From Ichthyophonus hoferi (taxonomy: Eukaryota > Opisthokonta > Ichthyosporea > Ichthyophonida > Ichthyophonidae): 29,230 bases of DNA. Of this stretch, positions 1-12,539 are shown in pieces. Where the stretch lies: NCBI GenBank assembly GCA_002751075.1, contig NAOQ01000757.1, positions 1-29,230 on the forward strand, written 5' to 3'. The notes below the pieces were generated by a model, which searched no databases, was not told the DNA's origin, and saw only the letters and a list, made by a program, of their open reading frames with translations. Numbering within the stretch: the first letter of the stretch is position 1; every line of letters begins with the position of its first letter. Position numbers and translations under genes: made by a program.

Positions 1-640
1 GTGACTTCGATCGAACCTACTGTGATTAGTGATCTTGTAACAATTTAGTATGGGTGTATGGGATTGGCCAATAAATATTATTGTAATGATATGCGATTAA
101 CCAATCGCCGCCTGATGCGCTGGTTACTGGAATTTTGGTTAATTTGTGTATGGAATGATATAGTAAAGTTCATAAGGCCCGTATTGTGGGATGCGTTAAT
201 CAGGACAGTCATAGAATACTTCGGACACGATGTATAAAAGAGAAGTCAATAATAAAGACCCCGGTCACACATACACGGTAATGAATAGCAAAAATACGAA
301 GTTCTCGTAACACAAATGCTTTGCATTTAATTGTGTGTAATAAATAACCTTATCGTTATTATGTCTAATCCAACATTAGCACTCACATATGATAATCGGT
401 GTCCAAATTTCTCGCTTCTTCAGAACTGCGAGAACCGTTTACTAGCAATAAATAGTGACAATAGCTATTAATTGTTTCGTATTATATCACCCCTTACTGA
501 TCGATCTCATTGTGCAATTTCCACATTCGCATCCAAGCGAATCAAAGCATCGGTTCCCTTGAATTAGAACAGAGGTAAAATTATTACATCCAGTTACCTA
601 TAAAGTCGGTTTATGAGCCTTCTATAAAATCTCTAACACA
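1..640. other. AT-rich spacer
   Basis: No ORF above background on either strand. A palindromic ATTGGCCAAT lies near position 64, with further CCAAT-type pentamers nearby. Nothing else recognised. Confidence 0.6.
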
Positions 641-830
641 GTAAGCAACTATGTCTTAAAGGCAGATCCGATCAAGCGACTATTAGTACCGTTGGTCCAG
701 CAAAATTAACTACTAAAAAAATATGCAATTGGAGATTCTGACAGCTGTGAACAAGTTGCTAAAACTGACACAGATTCTAATAGTCTATGAACTTTTTATT
801 CTTTATTTAGGTAGCATCTCTCTCATGAAA
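640..830 (+). repeat. Diverged fragment related to the unrecognised ORF at 16506-17069
   Basis: Positions 743-783 (plus) align without gaps to 16694-16654 (minus) at about 78% identity by eye. The shared peptide stretch reads CEQVNKTNTDS in the longer copy and CEQVAKTDTDS here. Weaker similarity reaches back to about 640. The frame is not open throughout, so this is a decayed fragment. It would be cut off by the 3' end of the arginine deiminase gene. Confidence 0.6.
795..807 (-). promoter_or_regulatory. Candidate poly(A) signals for the arginine deiminase transcript
   Basis: On the minus strand there are AATAAA hexamers at 807-802 and 800-795, about 170-185 nt downstream of the TAG stop at 979. 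They are the nearest perfect hexamers I found. The cleavage site cannot be seen from sequence alone. They lie just beyond or inside the diverged repeat copy at about 640-830. Confidence 0.45.
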
Positions 831-978
831 GAGAAACCACACATATAGCTCCCATTTCTATCGGAAAGGGAATACCATATCTAGGCAAAATTACTTAATC
901 TATTAATTGCCTTTATATATAAATAACTAGATGGGCTTAAGTCGTTATAACAGAACATATTCTTCTTGTATTATTTGA

Positions 979-3900
979 CTACTTCTTGCAGCAATTGCTG
1001 CATGTACGCCTGACTACTTGTGAGGCACAGTGGGCAGCGCCGTACATAGAGGTGATAGCACTGAAGTCAAGATTGATAATCCTTCCCTTGTAAACATTAC
1101 CAGTAGCAAGTAGACGTGCTGTCTCAGTATGGACACAGAGCACGGTGTTATTGCCTAGGTTCAGACAGTTGCAGCCATATTGAAGCTGCCAGGCACCTGG
1201 GACTGGAATAATACTGTGGGAGAGAGAGAGATAGAAATAGATGGATATATTTATATTGGTGTGTGATAATGCATAGTTGGTGTTAATATGTATGATTATA
1301 TAGATATAAGCGTAAGCGTAGCCAGTGTGAGATCATATCAAGTCAGAGAAAGAAAGAAAAAAGAAAACGAAAAAAAAAAGCAAGAGAAAGAAGAGAGCAA
1401 AAGAGAGAGATATGACACATAAACCTACGTGTATCCCTCAGACTCTATGTACTTGGAAAACTCTATATTCTTTTTAGCCAGCACATAGGGGGACTTCTCG
1501 TCCTTGCGAACATATTCATCCACATAACGCCTAGTAGGGCTCTTCTCTCCAATAATCTCATCCAACATAAGCACACTGTTACGGGCTGGTAGTGATTGGA
1601 TTAGAGAGAGAAAGAGGAGAGGAAGAGAGGGAGGAAGAGAGGGAGGAAGAATGTAAAGTGTTTATATTGTTGACTAGTAGGTAAGTAAATTTATATTTAC
1701 TTATCTACAAAGATTGAATATTGAATGGAATAAGAGAAATCAAAATGGATGGGATTATATGATACTATGGGCAAATGAAAGAAAATAATTACTAAAAAAT
1801 GAAGACGAGAGTATATTATATTATAGTATAGTATAGTATAGTATAGTATAGAACAGAACAACATAGAAAATATTGTAAAACTTACAAAGAATGGTGAAGT
1901 AGGTGTCCAAGTGCATACGGTCCTGGCTGACCTCGAGTTCATCCTTGACAATGGCAACCCTGTTGTAGCCAAGAAGGTCGTTGTTCATCATATAATCCAT
2001 GGCAAACTGGTTAGAGCGAAGCCCGACACCAATCATGCAAAGATCGCCACAGGCAAAGAAGTCCCCACCCTCAAGGCGGCCCTCCTCAGGGATATCACCG
2101 ATAACCTGCAAGACAGGGTGGGTTGGGGAAAAAGAGAGAAGGAGAGAAGGGGAGAGATATGTATAGCATAAAGAGAAATAAATAAATGACATTCTGATAA
2201 TTAATTGAACTACTAAACTAACGTACTAGTTATTATACATGAACCAACCCACCAACCCACATAGAGAGATAGATACACACTATCATACCATACATACCTT
2301 CAGACCTAATTTCTCATGTACGAATCTCATTATTCTAACCTCCTTCTGTCTCTGAAGTGATGCCATTCGGGCCATGACAATACCTGCACAAGTATGTATT
2401 TAGAATGGATATATCGCACCAAAGGTATGTATATATGCATATAGAGTATCATGGTTCTTTTTTTACTACCTTGATTATGTGCTAGATTTAAACTTGAAAT
2501 GAGATATTGAAAAGAATACTTGTGGTAATGTAGATATAAATAGTACAAGCATAATATATATAGGTTATATGTAGATAGACAGATTTATATAGATACACAC
2601 ATACATATATAGATATATAATATCTATCTATCTATCTATCTATCTTCGCTATGTAGAGGAGGGAGTGCAGGTAGACAATCACCTTTCTTAGTGGTAATTT
2701 GCTGATCACGAGTAAAGACGATGTTACTGAGAGGTACAAAGGAATACGTTGCAGTGAAGCCCTAGGTTCCGCCCGCCTAGTGTCAACTAATGTACTACAT
2801 ACCTTAGGGAGAGAGGATTGGATAAACCTGGCTAGAACGAATGGGATATCTTGGTGTTTGGAAGGAAAGCTTATATAGGTGCGTGGGGCTATGATAGTAT
2901 ATATGTATGCATGCATATAGTAGAGTATGATGGTATGTAGAAGCGTATAAAGATGGCAGCAGTCGCGCCCTATATATATATATTGCTTACCGTATCACGG
3001 TGACTGGGAATAATGGTTACAGTAGGGTTGGTCATAATAATATCAACCAATTGATCGGCAGACATGGCCTGGAGGACCTTGGCTTTATAGGCATCACCAA
3101 TGAACAACTGCAGAATAGAGCCATATATAGTAAGCATATTTATCATATACACACATGTATCTACCTCTACCTCTCCCTCTCTTTCACTATATACTTGCAT
3201 GCATACATGCTATATTATGTGCTTACCTGTTCCTCTGGTGTAATTACACGATTCCCATCCGTATCCCCTAGTTTGTACTGTAGGCAGGAAGCAGCTAGAT
3301 TTTCTAACGCTACACGAGCATCCATATACTTGTCCACATTCATCTTGAGAACATCTCGGATATCCACCACCTGATATGTATGATGTATGGTAGATTAGAA
3401 TATGGTAAAAGGTTATATAGTATAGTATGTTTTAATATACTGTAGTGTAAGGTAATATAGGATAATATAATAGAGATGGAGAGAAATGTTGAATGAAAGG
3501 GTAGGTAGATAGGTAGGTATCTTAGTGAGTAGTGAAGACAGAAGAGAAGAGAAGAGAAGGAAGCCCACCTTTGCGCCTGCCTCTCTCATAAGGGTTTTAA
3601 AATTCTGATGTTGCTCTACAATACGGTCCACGTTAATAGGCTTTTCATACAGAGACCCTGCAGGATGCATAGCTCCCTATAGTCAGGAAGGACATGGTAC
3701 GGTGTTAGCTATGAGTGCATGGCCATAAAGTAGGTAGGCAGGTATGTATAATAAATGCAGCTAATATGTAGTCATGTAGTAATGATTATTGATTGTTTCC
3801 TTCAATGTATTATATATGTAGATATTTGGATTGGGGAATGGAAAGGTAGGTACGTCCTTAATAGAAGGAGGGATGGGGGCTGCTATTACTCACCATCATT

Positions 3901-4995
3901 TTGGGGAGAGAGGCAACGCAAACTAGAACCAACTCGACAGGATCATCTTCATGCTCTTGACAGGCCCAGTGAGGACTGTTAGAGATATGAGAGAGGGAAG
4001 AAAGAGTGTATTTGTGTTAGTTACTAGATTAAATCACTGGCAGAAATATTTTAAAAATATATTAGGAATATACATAGTGAGGGAATAAAAAACATAAACA
4101 TTGTCTGTATAGTTTGGGTGCCGAAATGCTTTTATTATTTATTATGTCTAAGATCGTCAAGACATTGGACAAATAAAATAAAATATATACAACATAACAC
4201 AAACACCAAAGACGTAAAGAATTTACAAGCATTCATTCTCCCTCTCAACATATGACTAATAGTAATAGAGAATACATTACAGCCTTTGAATATTAAGAAA
4301 AGAAAAGAAGATATATTTCTTATAATAATATTTTTAGAAATTATATGAAGCCTTTCCTCTGAGGGTTAAACAAAAATAAACCATTTTGGATAACTTTTTT
4401 AGATTGAGAATATAATACAGAAACCGATATTCATATTATAATTAAAGAAGAGTTTTACTGATAGTAATGACAAATCAAGCAACTTCTTCAATTTTAGCAA
4501 TAAGTTCGGGATATGTTTATGTGAAATTAAGTGATCGTATCTTGTACATACATACATCCCTCATAGAGTGCCGTTATGGATAAGAGAATATGGAAAGGTA
4601 TAAGGAAGTGTGTATATGAATAACCTAAAGAAAGTGTAATATATATAATAGAAAAATAGTGTATATGTACAACTAATTGGCATCCATCTCTCTATACGAT
4701 CATATCTACATATCTACCTAAATATATAGTATCATATGCATGCCTGAGGTCTGTCTGTTTGTTCTGTATTTGACTAGATATAAATAGATAAGCATATTTA
4801 AACATTTTAAGATATGTACTTGACCTATTTTCTATACATATATACATATATACTGAGGCATATTATAATATATAATGATACAATCATTTTTGTTAAAACA
4901 CGGTTCTTTCTATTCCATCATTCTCCTATTGGTAGCCCTTCCTTCACTTACCCTGGCCCACAAAGGCCCGAGTCTACGTTAGAACAGCAAGGCAT
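979..4995 (-). CDS. ADI: Arginine deiminase, ten exons, 423 aa, complete
   Basis: Hydrolyses L-arginine to citrulline and ammonia, the first step of the arginine dihydrolase route. Exons read from the sequence (minus): 4995-4952, 3975-3894, 3676-3569, 3370-3227, 3107-2991, 2761-2683, 2383-2298, 2105-1886, 1585-1429, 1213-979. All nine introns are GT-AG, phases agree, and the total of 1272 nt gives 423 residues plus TAG; bacterial ADIs are about 400-420. Visible motifs: FTRDQQIT (Asp184), EGGDFF (Glu232), GVGLRSN (Arg250), MHLDT (His285, Asp287) and MYGAAHC near the C-terminus (Cys408, the expected nucleophile). The FTRDQQIT...QRQKE pattern resembles the protist-type ADIs more than typical bacterial ArcA (from memory). 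No targeting peptide is evident, so it is probably cytosolic. Exon 1 is the least certain part: it rests on one ATG, a strong GTAAGT donor and matching phase across a 976-nt intron. Both termini are cysteine-rich. Confidence 0.93.
1601..1650 (-). repeat. Low-complexity pyrimidine tract before the exon 9 acceptor
   Basis: On the coding (minus) strand this is almost pure C/T and ends about 15 nt before the acceptor at 1586. It probably doubles as an oversized polypyrimidine tract. Similar purine/pyrimidine blocks sit in intron 9 (about 1342-1412 and 1218-1234), intron 7 (about 2127-2158) and intron 3 (about 3533-3562). Confidence 0.8.
1822..1851. repeat. TATAG pentanucleotide microsatellite, six units
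   Basis: Six perfect head-to-tail TATAG units lie just inside intron 8 of the arginine deiminase gene, about 35 nt from the donor. Confidence 0.95.
2621..2644. repeat. TATC tetranucleotide microsatellite
   Basis: About six TATC units lie inside intron 6 of the arginine deiminase gene, about 40 nt downstream of its donor on the minus strand. Confidence 0.95.
3976..4951 (-). other. Long first intron of the arginine deiminase gene
   Basis: Intron 1 is 976 nt, three or more times longer than the other eight (119-300 nt). It begins GTAAGT and ends with a pyrimidine-rich stretch and AACAG. It is AT-rich with no supportable ORF on either strand. If exon 1 were wrong, this stretch would instead be the upstream region. 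Confidence 0.6.
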
Positions 4996-7631
4996 CAGGA
5001 TTTTCTGTTGTCGTGACCATAAAGTCAATACTAAATTCAATAACATAACCACTTTGGTTTACTTATTATTAGAAATTGTGTATCTTGATTATCAATACCA
5101 GATTAGAGATTACAATATCACTGAGATATAAATGATCAAGAATTAGATCGGATACACTGTATTGACTTATGGATAAGCAAAAATAAATAAATATAGTGGC
5201 AGTTGAATGTTAGGAGAATGGATACCCTTATACCTATACTTGGAATACAAGTAGTATTAATAAACAAACCATACGGTCAAATATCATGATTTCCTAAAAG
5301 AATCAACATCTGTTCAAAATACAACAATTCGCCAAGTTAACAACAAACCTTATTGGAGTAACTACACAAACCTTAGCATACAAGACTGAAACCGCTTAAA
5401 CTGGATCAAGTTGATTAAATATTTTATTGGGGAGCGAAGTAAATCGAATTTCTGACACAGAGTTGATATTTACGCCAAACTGGAGTTGGAAATGAAAACC
5501 AGAAAAGACATTGAAAATCAACGCATATTAGTAAATACTTAGTAAATATAATAATATTTAAAACAATAAAAATTATATATTTATTTGTGTAAAAGCTTAT
5601 AAAGTCTGTCGTTCTATCTTTTAAAATACGCAATAAATTATAGTTGAGAAATCCGATTCCCGCATAACATATTTATTTGACTTTAAATGTGCGACAATTT
5701 GTTTCGATTGATTACATGAGCATATAAATAAGCCAATTTGGCGCCCCGAGAGTCATGAATTCACATATGATTGGCTACTGATTTGTTGATTCTTTGAGAA
5801 AAAGCGGTATGACCGGTAATCAATTGCGATCAATAACTCAATTACTCGATTACTACCTTCTTTCGCGAATAGAAAGAAAGCGCAAAATTGAGTAACGAAT
5901 AAAAACACATACAAAAGTTAGAGAATTTTAGCACAGTGAAAAGACGGACCTAACTGCCTAAAGTGTACAAGCCTTCAGTCACAACAGTTTCAGTTATTTG
6001 ATACATCTATGCATGCAGCAGATGGTTGGTCTCGGATTGCAGTGTGAACTATAATTTTACACATAAAAACGGATGTTTAACGATAAATATATTTGTATCA
6101 AGAAATACAAATAAGAAAATGTAATCTTTCTATATAGTATGCACTTCGCAGGTGAGAGACAGTGAGAAAGGAGGGTGAGAATTCGGACGAGTCATGTACG
6201 CCAATACAGCCGAAATATGTACACACCAACGTGAACCAATAAACGTGCGAACCATTGAGATAATAATAGGATTGTATTAATGATATAAAAGTATGCTTGA
6301 TAAAAAAATAAAAAAACAATTGCAAGAAATTTTAAAATGTATTAATCAAAATGTCAATGTGTAATGTATGGGGTGATTACTTTCAAATATAATATATGTA
6401 TTTTGTGCTGGTTCGCATAAAATCTAGTCAAACAATACTAGAAAATTTCTAGTGCGAGTCTAGTGATGGTTTTGAAACCCTGCATCACGAGTAAGATGGG
6501 ATTAGAAACTATACTGTATATTTATTGTACAAATAAATTTGGCTTGAAATTTGCAGCCCAGGAAACGGCAATTTTTAAAGTACTGAATTTAAATTTAAAC
6601 ATTATAGTAATTGTTGAAACAGGAATATTTAATTAATTTATGTGTTTCTTTGTATAGCTATAATCCATTATTTAAATTATTAACAATTATTATTACACAT
6701 GTAGCCTGGGAAGATTGGTGCAATCTATCGATGTTAAATGCCAATCCAAGATGCTGTTAATCAAAATTAAACCAGCCAATGGCAGAGGTCCCGCGAATAT
6801 AATGTGCTATTTCATATCGTAGGTTTTGTGTCCAGACAACACACAGCTTAGGCATCCTGCCCAAGATAAGTCCTACTCATTTGTTTAATAATAAAATATG
6901 TCTTAGCATATCTTTAATTCGTGTATATAAAGCAATGCGTTTAAGCCCACTTTAATTCGATATTATCTCTCCTTCTACAGTTACAAATATAATATGAAAT
7001 CCGTTAGTTAAAGGTCTGAAATAATAGCCTATCTAGTAGTAATATATGGCTTATGGTGGGATATAATCTATAGAATTTATGTTATTAAATATACCCCATT
7101 CATAGTCTCATACTAATAAATAATGGTAAACTTGACCCATATATATTGATCTTGTCATCAAAAAAAGAATTCTCCCGAGTCATTCACAGATATATACATA
7201 ACGTACAGAGTCTCTGAAATGCTGTCACTGAAATACCCATGTGTCCATCATATTCAAGAAGAAAAAAAAAAACTAATATTATATTAACAATAAAATTTTA
7301 CGCATGATTAACTAATGCACAATAATGTATGTATCTTTCAACGATGTAAGTTATTGCTCTAGTCAAAGCTGTACATATGTGCACATGTGCGTGCACACAA
7401 TACTGTTAGAAATCTTTGGTGTATATACGATTGGAACACGAGTTCAGATAAAGGCCCTTGAGGACCTTTTGATTGGCTATACAGTAGGCAATGGAGCACG
7501 GTATTTTTATGGCTATTTACGATCAGTAATAATTTTAAATATTGTAGATAATTCTATAAAACTCCAATCATATATTATTATTATTATTATTAATCTTTTT
7601 CAAAACTATTAAGGAAAGAGCTGCAAGGATA

Positions 7632-7662
7632 TTATAAAAAAAAAAAATTTTTTTTTTATAAT
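7632..7662. repeat. A12/T10 palindrome
   Basis: TTAT, a run of 12 A, a run of 10 T, then ATAA: a near-perfect inverted repeat without a loop. Confidence 0.9.
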
Positions 7663-8011
7663 TAGGTCTATTCACGGGCTAATGCCCAATTGCTTATATT
7701 TGTCGGTCCGAATTACATTTCCAATAATTTGTAGCTAGCAGATATGTCATACATTCATACGTAAGGTATATAATACCAAATTATTAATTCACTTCCAAAA
7801 TGGAAATTGTCAAAGACTATTAAAAAACTAACACATAAAGTATAATGACAAGAAATAAATAAATCGATGAAAGTGATGTACTATTATTTATTCGAATGTA
7901 GGCCAATAATGAATTCAAACTATTAAGAATAATATATACTAAATGGTATGGTATGGTATAAATTCACATATCAAGGGAATGACAGACAAGAATATTTATG
8001 ATTCCAAAAGG

Positions 8012-8037
8012 TTTTTTTTTTTTTTAAAAAAAAAAAA
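8012..8037. repeat. T14/A12 palindrome
   Basis: A run of 14 T followed directly by 12 A, about 350 bp from the A/T palindrome and of opposite polarity. Confidence 0.9.
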
Positions 8038-9929
8038 TGCCTAGAGTAACTTTGACCTTCCTCGTTTTGTTTAAATTTTTATTGTTGCTCTAATTTGTTA
8101 TTCAAGATCTAGTAGCAGTTGCCGTTTATGTAATAAAGTTGGATTACCAGTTAATGGACTATTGCAATTTCTCTAGGGCTATTTGATTTTATGTTAAAAA
8201 AATAAAAGGAACAAATTTATAAACTTAAAATGTATAACACTTCTGAGAAAATGGATATTTTGATTTGGTTTACAACTCATAAGTAACTCATTGGCAATTT
8301 TAATCAATAATATTAATAATTCTTCGCTCTAATATATTATATAAATAAAGGATTTAAAATTTATTTTCTTTTGGGGAACTGCAGCAATTGTATTATTTTC
8401 AACTAAATAGTAACCTATACTTATAAACCTATACTTTGAAAGCTGGTTGTACATATTTTTAGTACCCTCACCTATATAAATAAATAATTGCATGCACTCT
8501 GTCTAGTCATAAATCTTATGAGTTCATGCTGCCATATACACCTGTTGTTTTCAATTTAGTTCAGTATCTATATGATTGGATACAAGGATCACGGATTAGG
8601 CCTTCATCCAATTATTCCAATGCTTGGATCAAAATCAGATTTGAAATCAATTAAATGTTATGATCGCCAATCTTAGTGAAACTGATCGTAAATGTATGAC
8701 TATCACGGGATTCACAAGGCCTGGACCAATTACTATGTTATGGTACACTCAATACTGCACCAATCAACCTATAGCCAGAAACAACCCCCTGGAGGCAGAA
8801 TTTTTAGTTCCTCATAACATTTATTTTAAATAGGTAAACATCGCTACAATATTATATATTAATATATATCATTACTACGCACATATAAAATAAATTTAGG
8901 TATAATTAACTTGGTATATCAGCATTCCTAGGTTATTATAAGTAACCGCCAACTAATAACAGACAATTAAAAGCACTCAAACTCGCCATAGCCAACAAGA
9001 TTGGATTATTAATAATTCTTTAGTCGATTATAGTTAACAGAGCTAAACATCAAATTTTAATAAAACTCCTAGTAGGTATATCAGGTTCCAGATGTACTAG
9101 AATTTACTCAAGGTTTTAATCACAATGTAAATAATTAGCTACAAGGCCAGCCTGGGCTTCTCTACCACAAAGTGTTCCAAGATACTCGATAGAAAATAAC
9201 AGTTTTGTGAGCCTCTCAAAGAATTATAAAATAATTAGCCTATTAAATAACATGTCCTTGTATCCATCCAATCTGAAGACTGTTGACATCATAAGCACAT
9301 TGCATCCAGACCACATGTACATTGAATCTAACATTGGACTAAACAAACCTAACACCATCTCACTTTCAATTAACACTAATCTTGCCAATAAAAAGAGCCA
9401 GCCGTGTTACTACTTACTACTCCTTCGATGCTCCAGAAACCATTCATTAACTTGGAATATTTAAGGACTATACTAAGTATTGAAGAGAATGTTGATAACT
9501 TAGAGAAAGACTCTATCTATTAACCTTAATAGGGGAAGCAGATTCCAAATCAATCATATCAATATCCACAATGGGGCCCCAAGAATCCTCTCTGCAATAT
9601 GCATTTATCGCGGTTATCAATTATAGTTCGGTTCTCAGTGTCAATGGGGCCGATCGTAAAAATACCGCTCTATAGCCCATTACGTCATTGACGTAATTCT
9701 AGTGCTCTCACTCTATATGTTGGTCCCAATAAATTTACCTAATGACGTTGTACTATCAACTAATAATCATTCATTTTATGATCCGCTTGTTCCCAGAGCC
9801 TCGGCCAGTCTACATGTTCATCCGGAGTTGAACAATTTTGTAACAAATAAAAGTGTGATGGATTCTTTAGCTTCAACACTCTCTCTTGGTTTGATATCAG
9901 TATATACTATTATGGCCACAAAAGAAAAA

Positions 9930-12495
9930 GTACTACTTAAAAGGAAACAAACTAAATAAACTTTTGGCCCTTTGGAAAACTGGGTGGCCATAGCCTTTGT
10001 CAAAAAATCAGCAGCTTTTTTACTATGATATCTCAATTATCTATTACCTCTCTTATGTACCAGTATCTCACTCTGATATGTCTGGTTTCTTAGGTAGGCA
10101 GGCATTTTTACGTAAGCTCAGGGCCCTCTAGTTAATAGTTATCCCCATACAAAGTGATTGGCTCAAATCAATCCCTAGGCAATCCAACAACGATGTTCTG
10201 TATAAGATTTTCTGATTGCAGGTGTTGAGAATAATGAGCTCACTTTCAGTAGAGCTCTGTGCACATATGCTTTGTATTTTGCTGACCCAATCCACTAGAC
10301 CACCAGCAAAGAAAGTAGCATCATATCCTGATGTACTCTTTGCATAGGTCAGACTGGCTTCACTGTAGGCGAGCAGTTCCAATGATCCTTTGGAATACAC
10401 AACTTCTTCATCCTTGTATGTGTTGAGGTACTATAGAACATGCATGCACATGTCCCAGTAGTTCATATTTGGCTATAAACTGAATCTTATAAGAAAACTT
10501 TTTTTTTTTTTTTGAATGTTAGCACATGCCAATTTGGCCATCCATAATAGGTAACTGATAATGTACTGATATACTGTAATATTGCATGGTTCTTTTCTTA
10601 TTGAGTCATCTACCAATTTTGCATGCCCAGGCAGAATCAGGCTCTGTATTCACCTTCTGTTTTCCTGGCTGTATGAAATTACCAACTCCTGGATGTATTT
10701 ATGTTGGGAAAGCTTGATATTATTGTCAGTTCTTTGTTTAATTGTATAAGCTAGGAAGCTTGCTCTAAATCCATGGTTTGTTGTCGTTCATGCTAGTATC
10801 AGTATAGTTTGTGTGTTATAAGTATGAATTATATCTTAGTACAGAACATGAGTTATTTAAAAACGTCACACAACTTAGAGCTTTGGGTATGATGAATTGG
10901 TAGTAATGACCTTTATGTAAAGTTCATTAGTTCAGTGGTATGACATGTACGAATAGATACTTTATCATAGTTAAAAATCTTACCATTTTTATAAAGACAC
11001 TCAGTGATTTGTCTGACGTTTATCTGGTGTATTTCTTTATGTTAAAGTAATAGTAGATATTAGGAAGCCAATTTAAATTTAAGTCAGATGTCGGGGGATA
11101 TTTAACTGGTGCTTCAAATATTGAGGTTTAACCTCATGTAATTGCCCAGGTAAACCTCAAGTGAAAACATATAGTCAGAGGTTCTAATTCATGTAAGAAC
11201 ATCCTCTAGTTAAATAGACTTTCCTGAGAAAAGCAGGTATGAGCTTCCAAATTTAATACTTAGCCTACATAATAGAGCCATAATAAGCAACTGCTGGCCA
11301 GTCACTTGGACGGCAATTATATAACCAAAATTATAATCTGTATCAAGGACTAAAAAATATAGATACTAAATAAATGCTGTGTGAAAACATAATAAAAATA
11401 TTCTTTTTATTATTAAGACATAACTAGAAGTCAATTACCAAGTCTCAGAAAATGATTTACATTCTAAATGCAAGTTTTTGCTTACTTCCATTACTTGTGC
11501 CTGGTCCGTAAGAATAAAAAAGAAGGTTAAACTTACTTTATCTTCTAACTCCAAAAAATTAAATATTTCAGATGCTGTTTCACCTATTGATAACCCACTT
11601 CTGGACAATTTCGAACTCAGCTTGATCTCAACCAATACATTTGGATTGACAATCGCAGAGGACCTTTCTTCCTTTAATCCAAATTACGACACAGGTCTTG
11701 GTAGGGAACTTCTCATTAATGGCATTGATTGAAGCATTCTTCTCCTTGGAATCTTTGGAAACTGCTAAGAAATCGTTTGTGTAAAGACACAGGCACGAGA
11801 ATTTGATGTTGCCATGGGGGATGTAGAGTTAGAGATCTTCCTCTGTATGGCACATGTGGATGATTTTTAAGAAAGCATCCAAGACCCTATTTCAGAGAAG
11901 TAAGCTCTCATTCAGGCTATACTGGCTGCACTTGAGACAGCAAACTTTATTGAGGTGATCACTGTCTTGCATCATAGATGGCTGATTCATGTACACTGGG
12001 GTTTCCAAATATGCATGAAGATGGGTACTGGTAATATCCAGCTGTCTGATTTTATAATTTCTTGTTGCTACAATACTTAGGAGTACTGGGACAGTGGCAA
12101 AAGAGGCCGCTGGGGATCCAATGTTAAAAAACATCAATGTCATTTTGTTGCATCAATCCTTAAGCTTTCATGTGAGCTTTGTGCTTGATCACTTGTCCTT
12201 CACTATTGTGCTTATGGTGGAACACCCATAAATTGCATAATATGGTTTTTCTATTGAATCAAGATATGAAATTTTTAATGGTTCTCATCTCTTGCTCTAT
12301 TGCTCTGACCTACTCTAACTTGTTGTGTAATTCCATGGCATATTTTATTACCTTTGGATCATGGATCCCAGGTACCTCAGCATATTTTTTTAATACTGTC
12401 ATAGCACCAATGGAGACAAGTGCATGAAAATGAGAAGAATTGTATTCCTCATAATTTATCCCACTGTCAGTGTTAGTAGAGCATGCTTTGAGCAT
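9930..12495 (-). mobile_element. Ty1/copia pol remnant, minus strand, broken and old
   Basis: Reading on the minus strand from about 12490 down, copia-type pol landmarks appear in order. First comes the linker before reverse transcriptase and the WVF...KARLV-like segment (about 12400-12160), then the core segment resembling QLDITSTHLHAYLETPVYMNQP (about 12060-11980). RNase H follows, with the YSEASLTYAKSTSGYDATF and SSTESEL stretches (about 10380-10230), and a closing ADFLTKAM-type tail near 10010. The order matches Ty1/copia (Pseudoviridae). The reading frame carries many breaks, so it is inactive and old. The distance from reverse transcriptase core to RNase H is several hundred bases longer than usual, so 10440-11400 may hold inserted sequence. 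I could not fix either LTR; the 3' end may reach about 9700. Confidence 0.85.
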
Positions 12496-12539
12496 TAGTG
12501 TTGTTGGAGTCCTTCTTCTAGACCGCTTTTGAAGACTCT

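Larger units (their letters stand above)
5000..9700. other. Long AT-rich spacer with no supported gene
   Basis: About 4.7 kb with only short ORFs (for example 7325-7612 and 9207-9464, plus). Their composition is low-complexity and they lack recognisable motifs, so I leave them out. CCAAT/ATTGG pentamers recur (for example near 5729, 6236, 6777 and 7470). Two A/T palindromes are listed separately. The part just above 5000 must contain the arginine deiminase promoter; I saw no convincing TATA box there. Confidence 0.6.

Noticed and set aside
1429-1585. Acceptor AACAG just inside exon 9 of arginine deiminase
   Set aside because: It puts the following exon out of frame; the CCAG acceptor at 1586 keeps the frame and the family pattern.
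1911-2171. Plus-strand 86-codon ORF
   Set aside because: Antisense shadow of arginine deiminase exon 8, which carries the EGGDFF and MHLDT motifs on the minus strand.
7325-7612. Plus-strand 95-codon ORF
   Set aside because: Low-complexity tail (poly-Ile), no motif and spacer-like composition.
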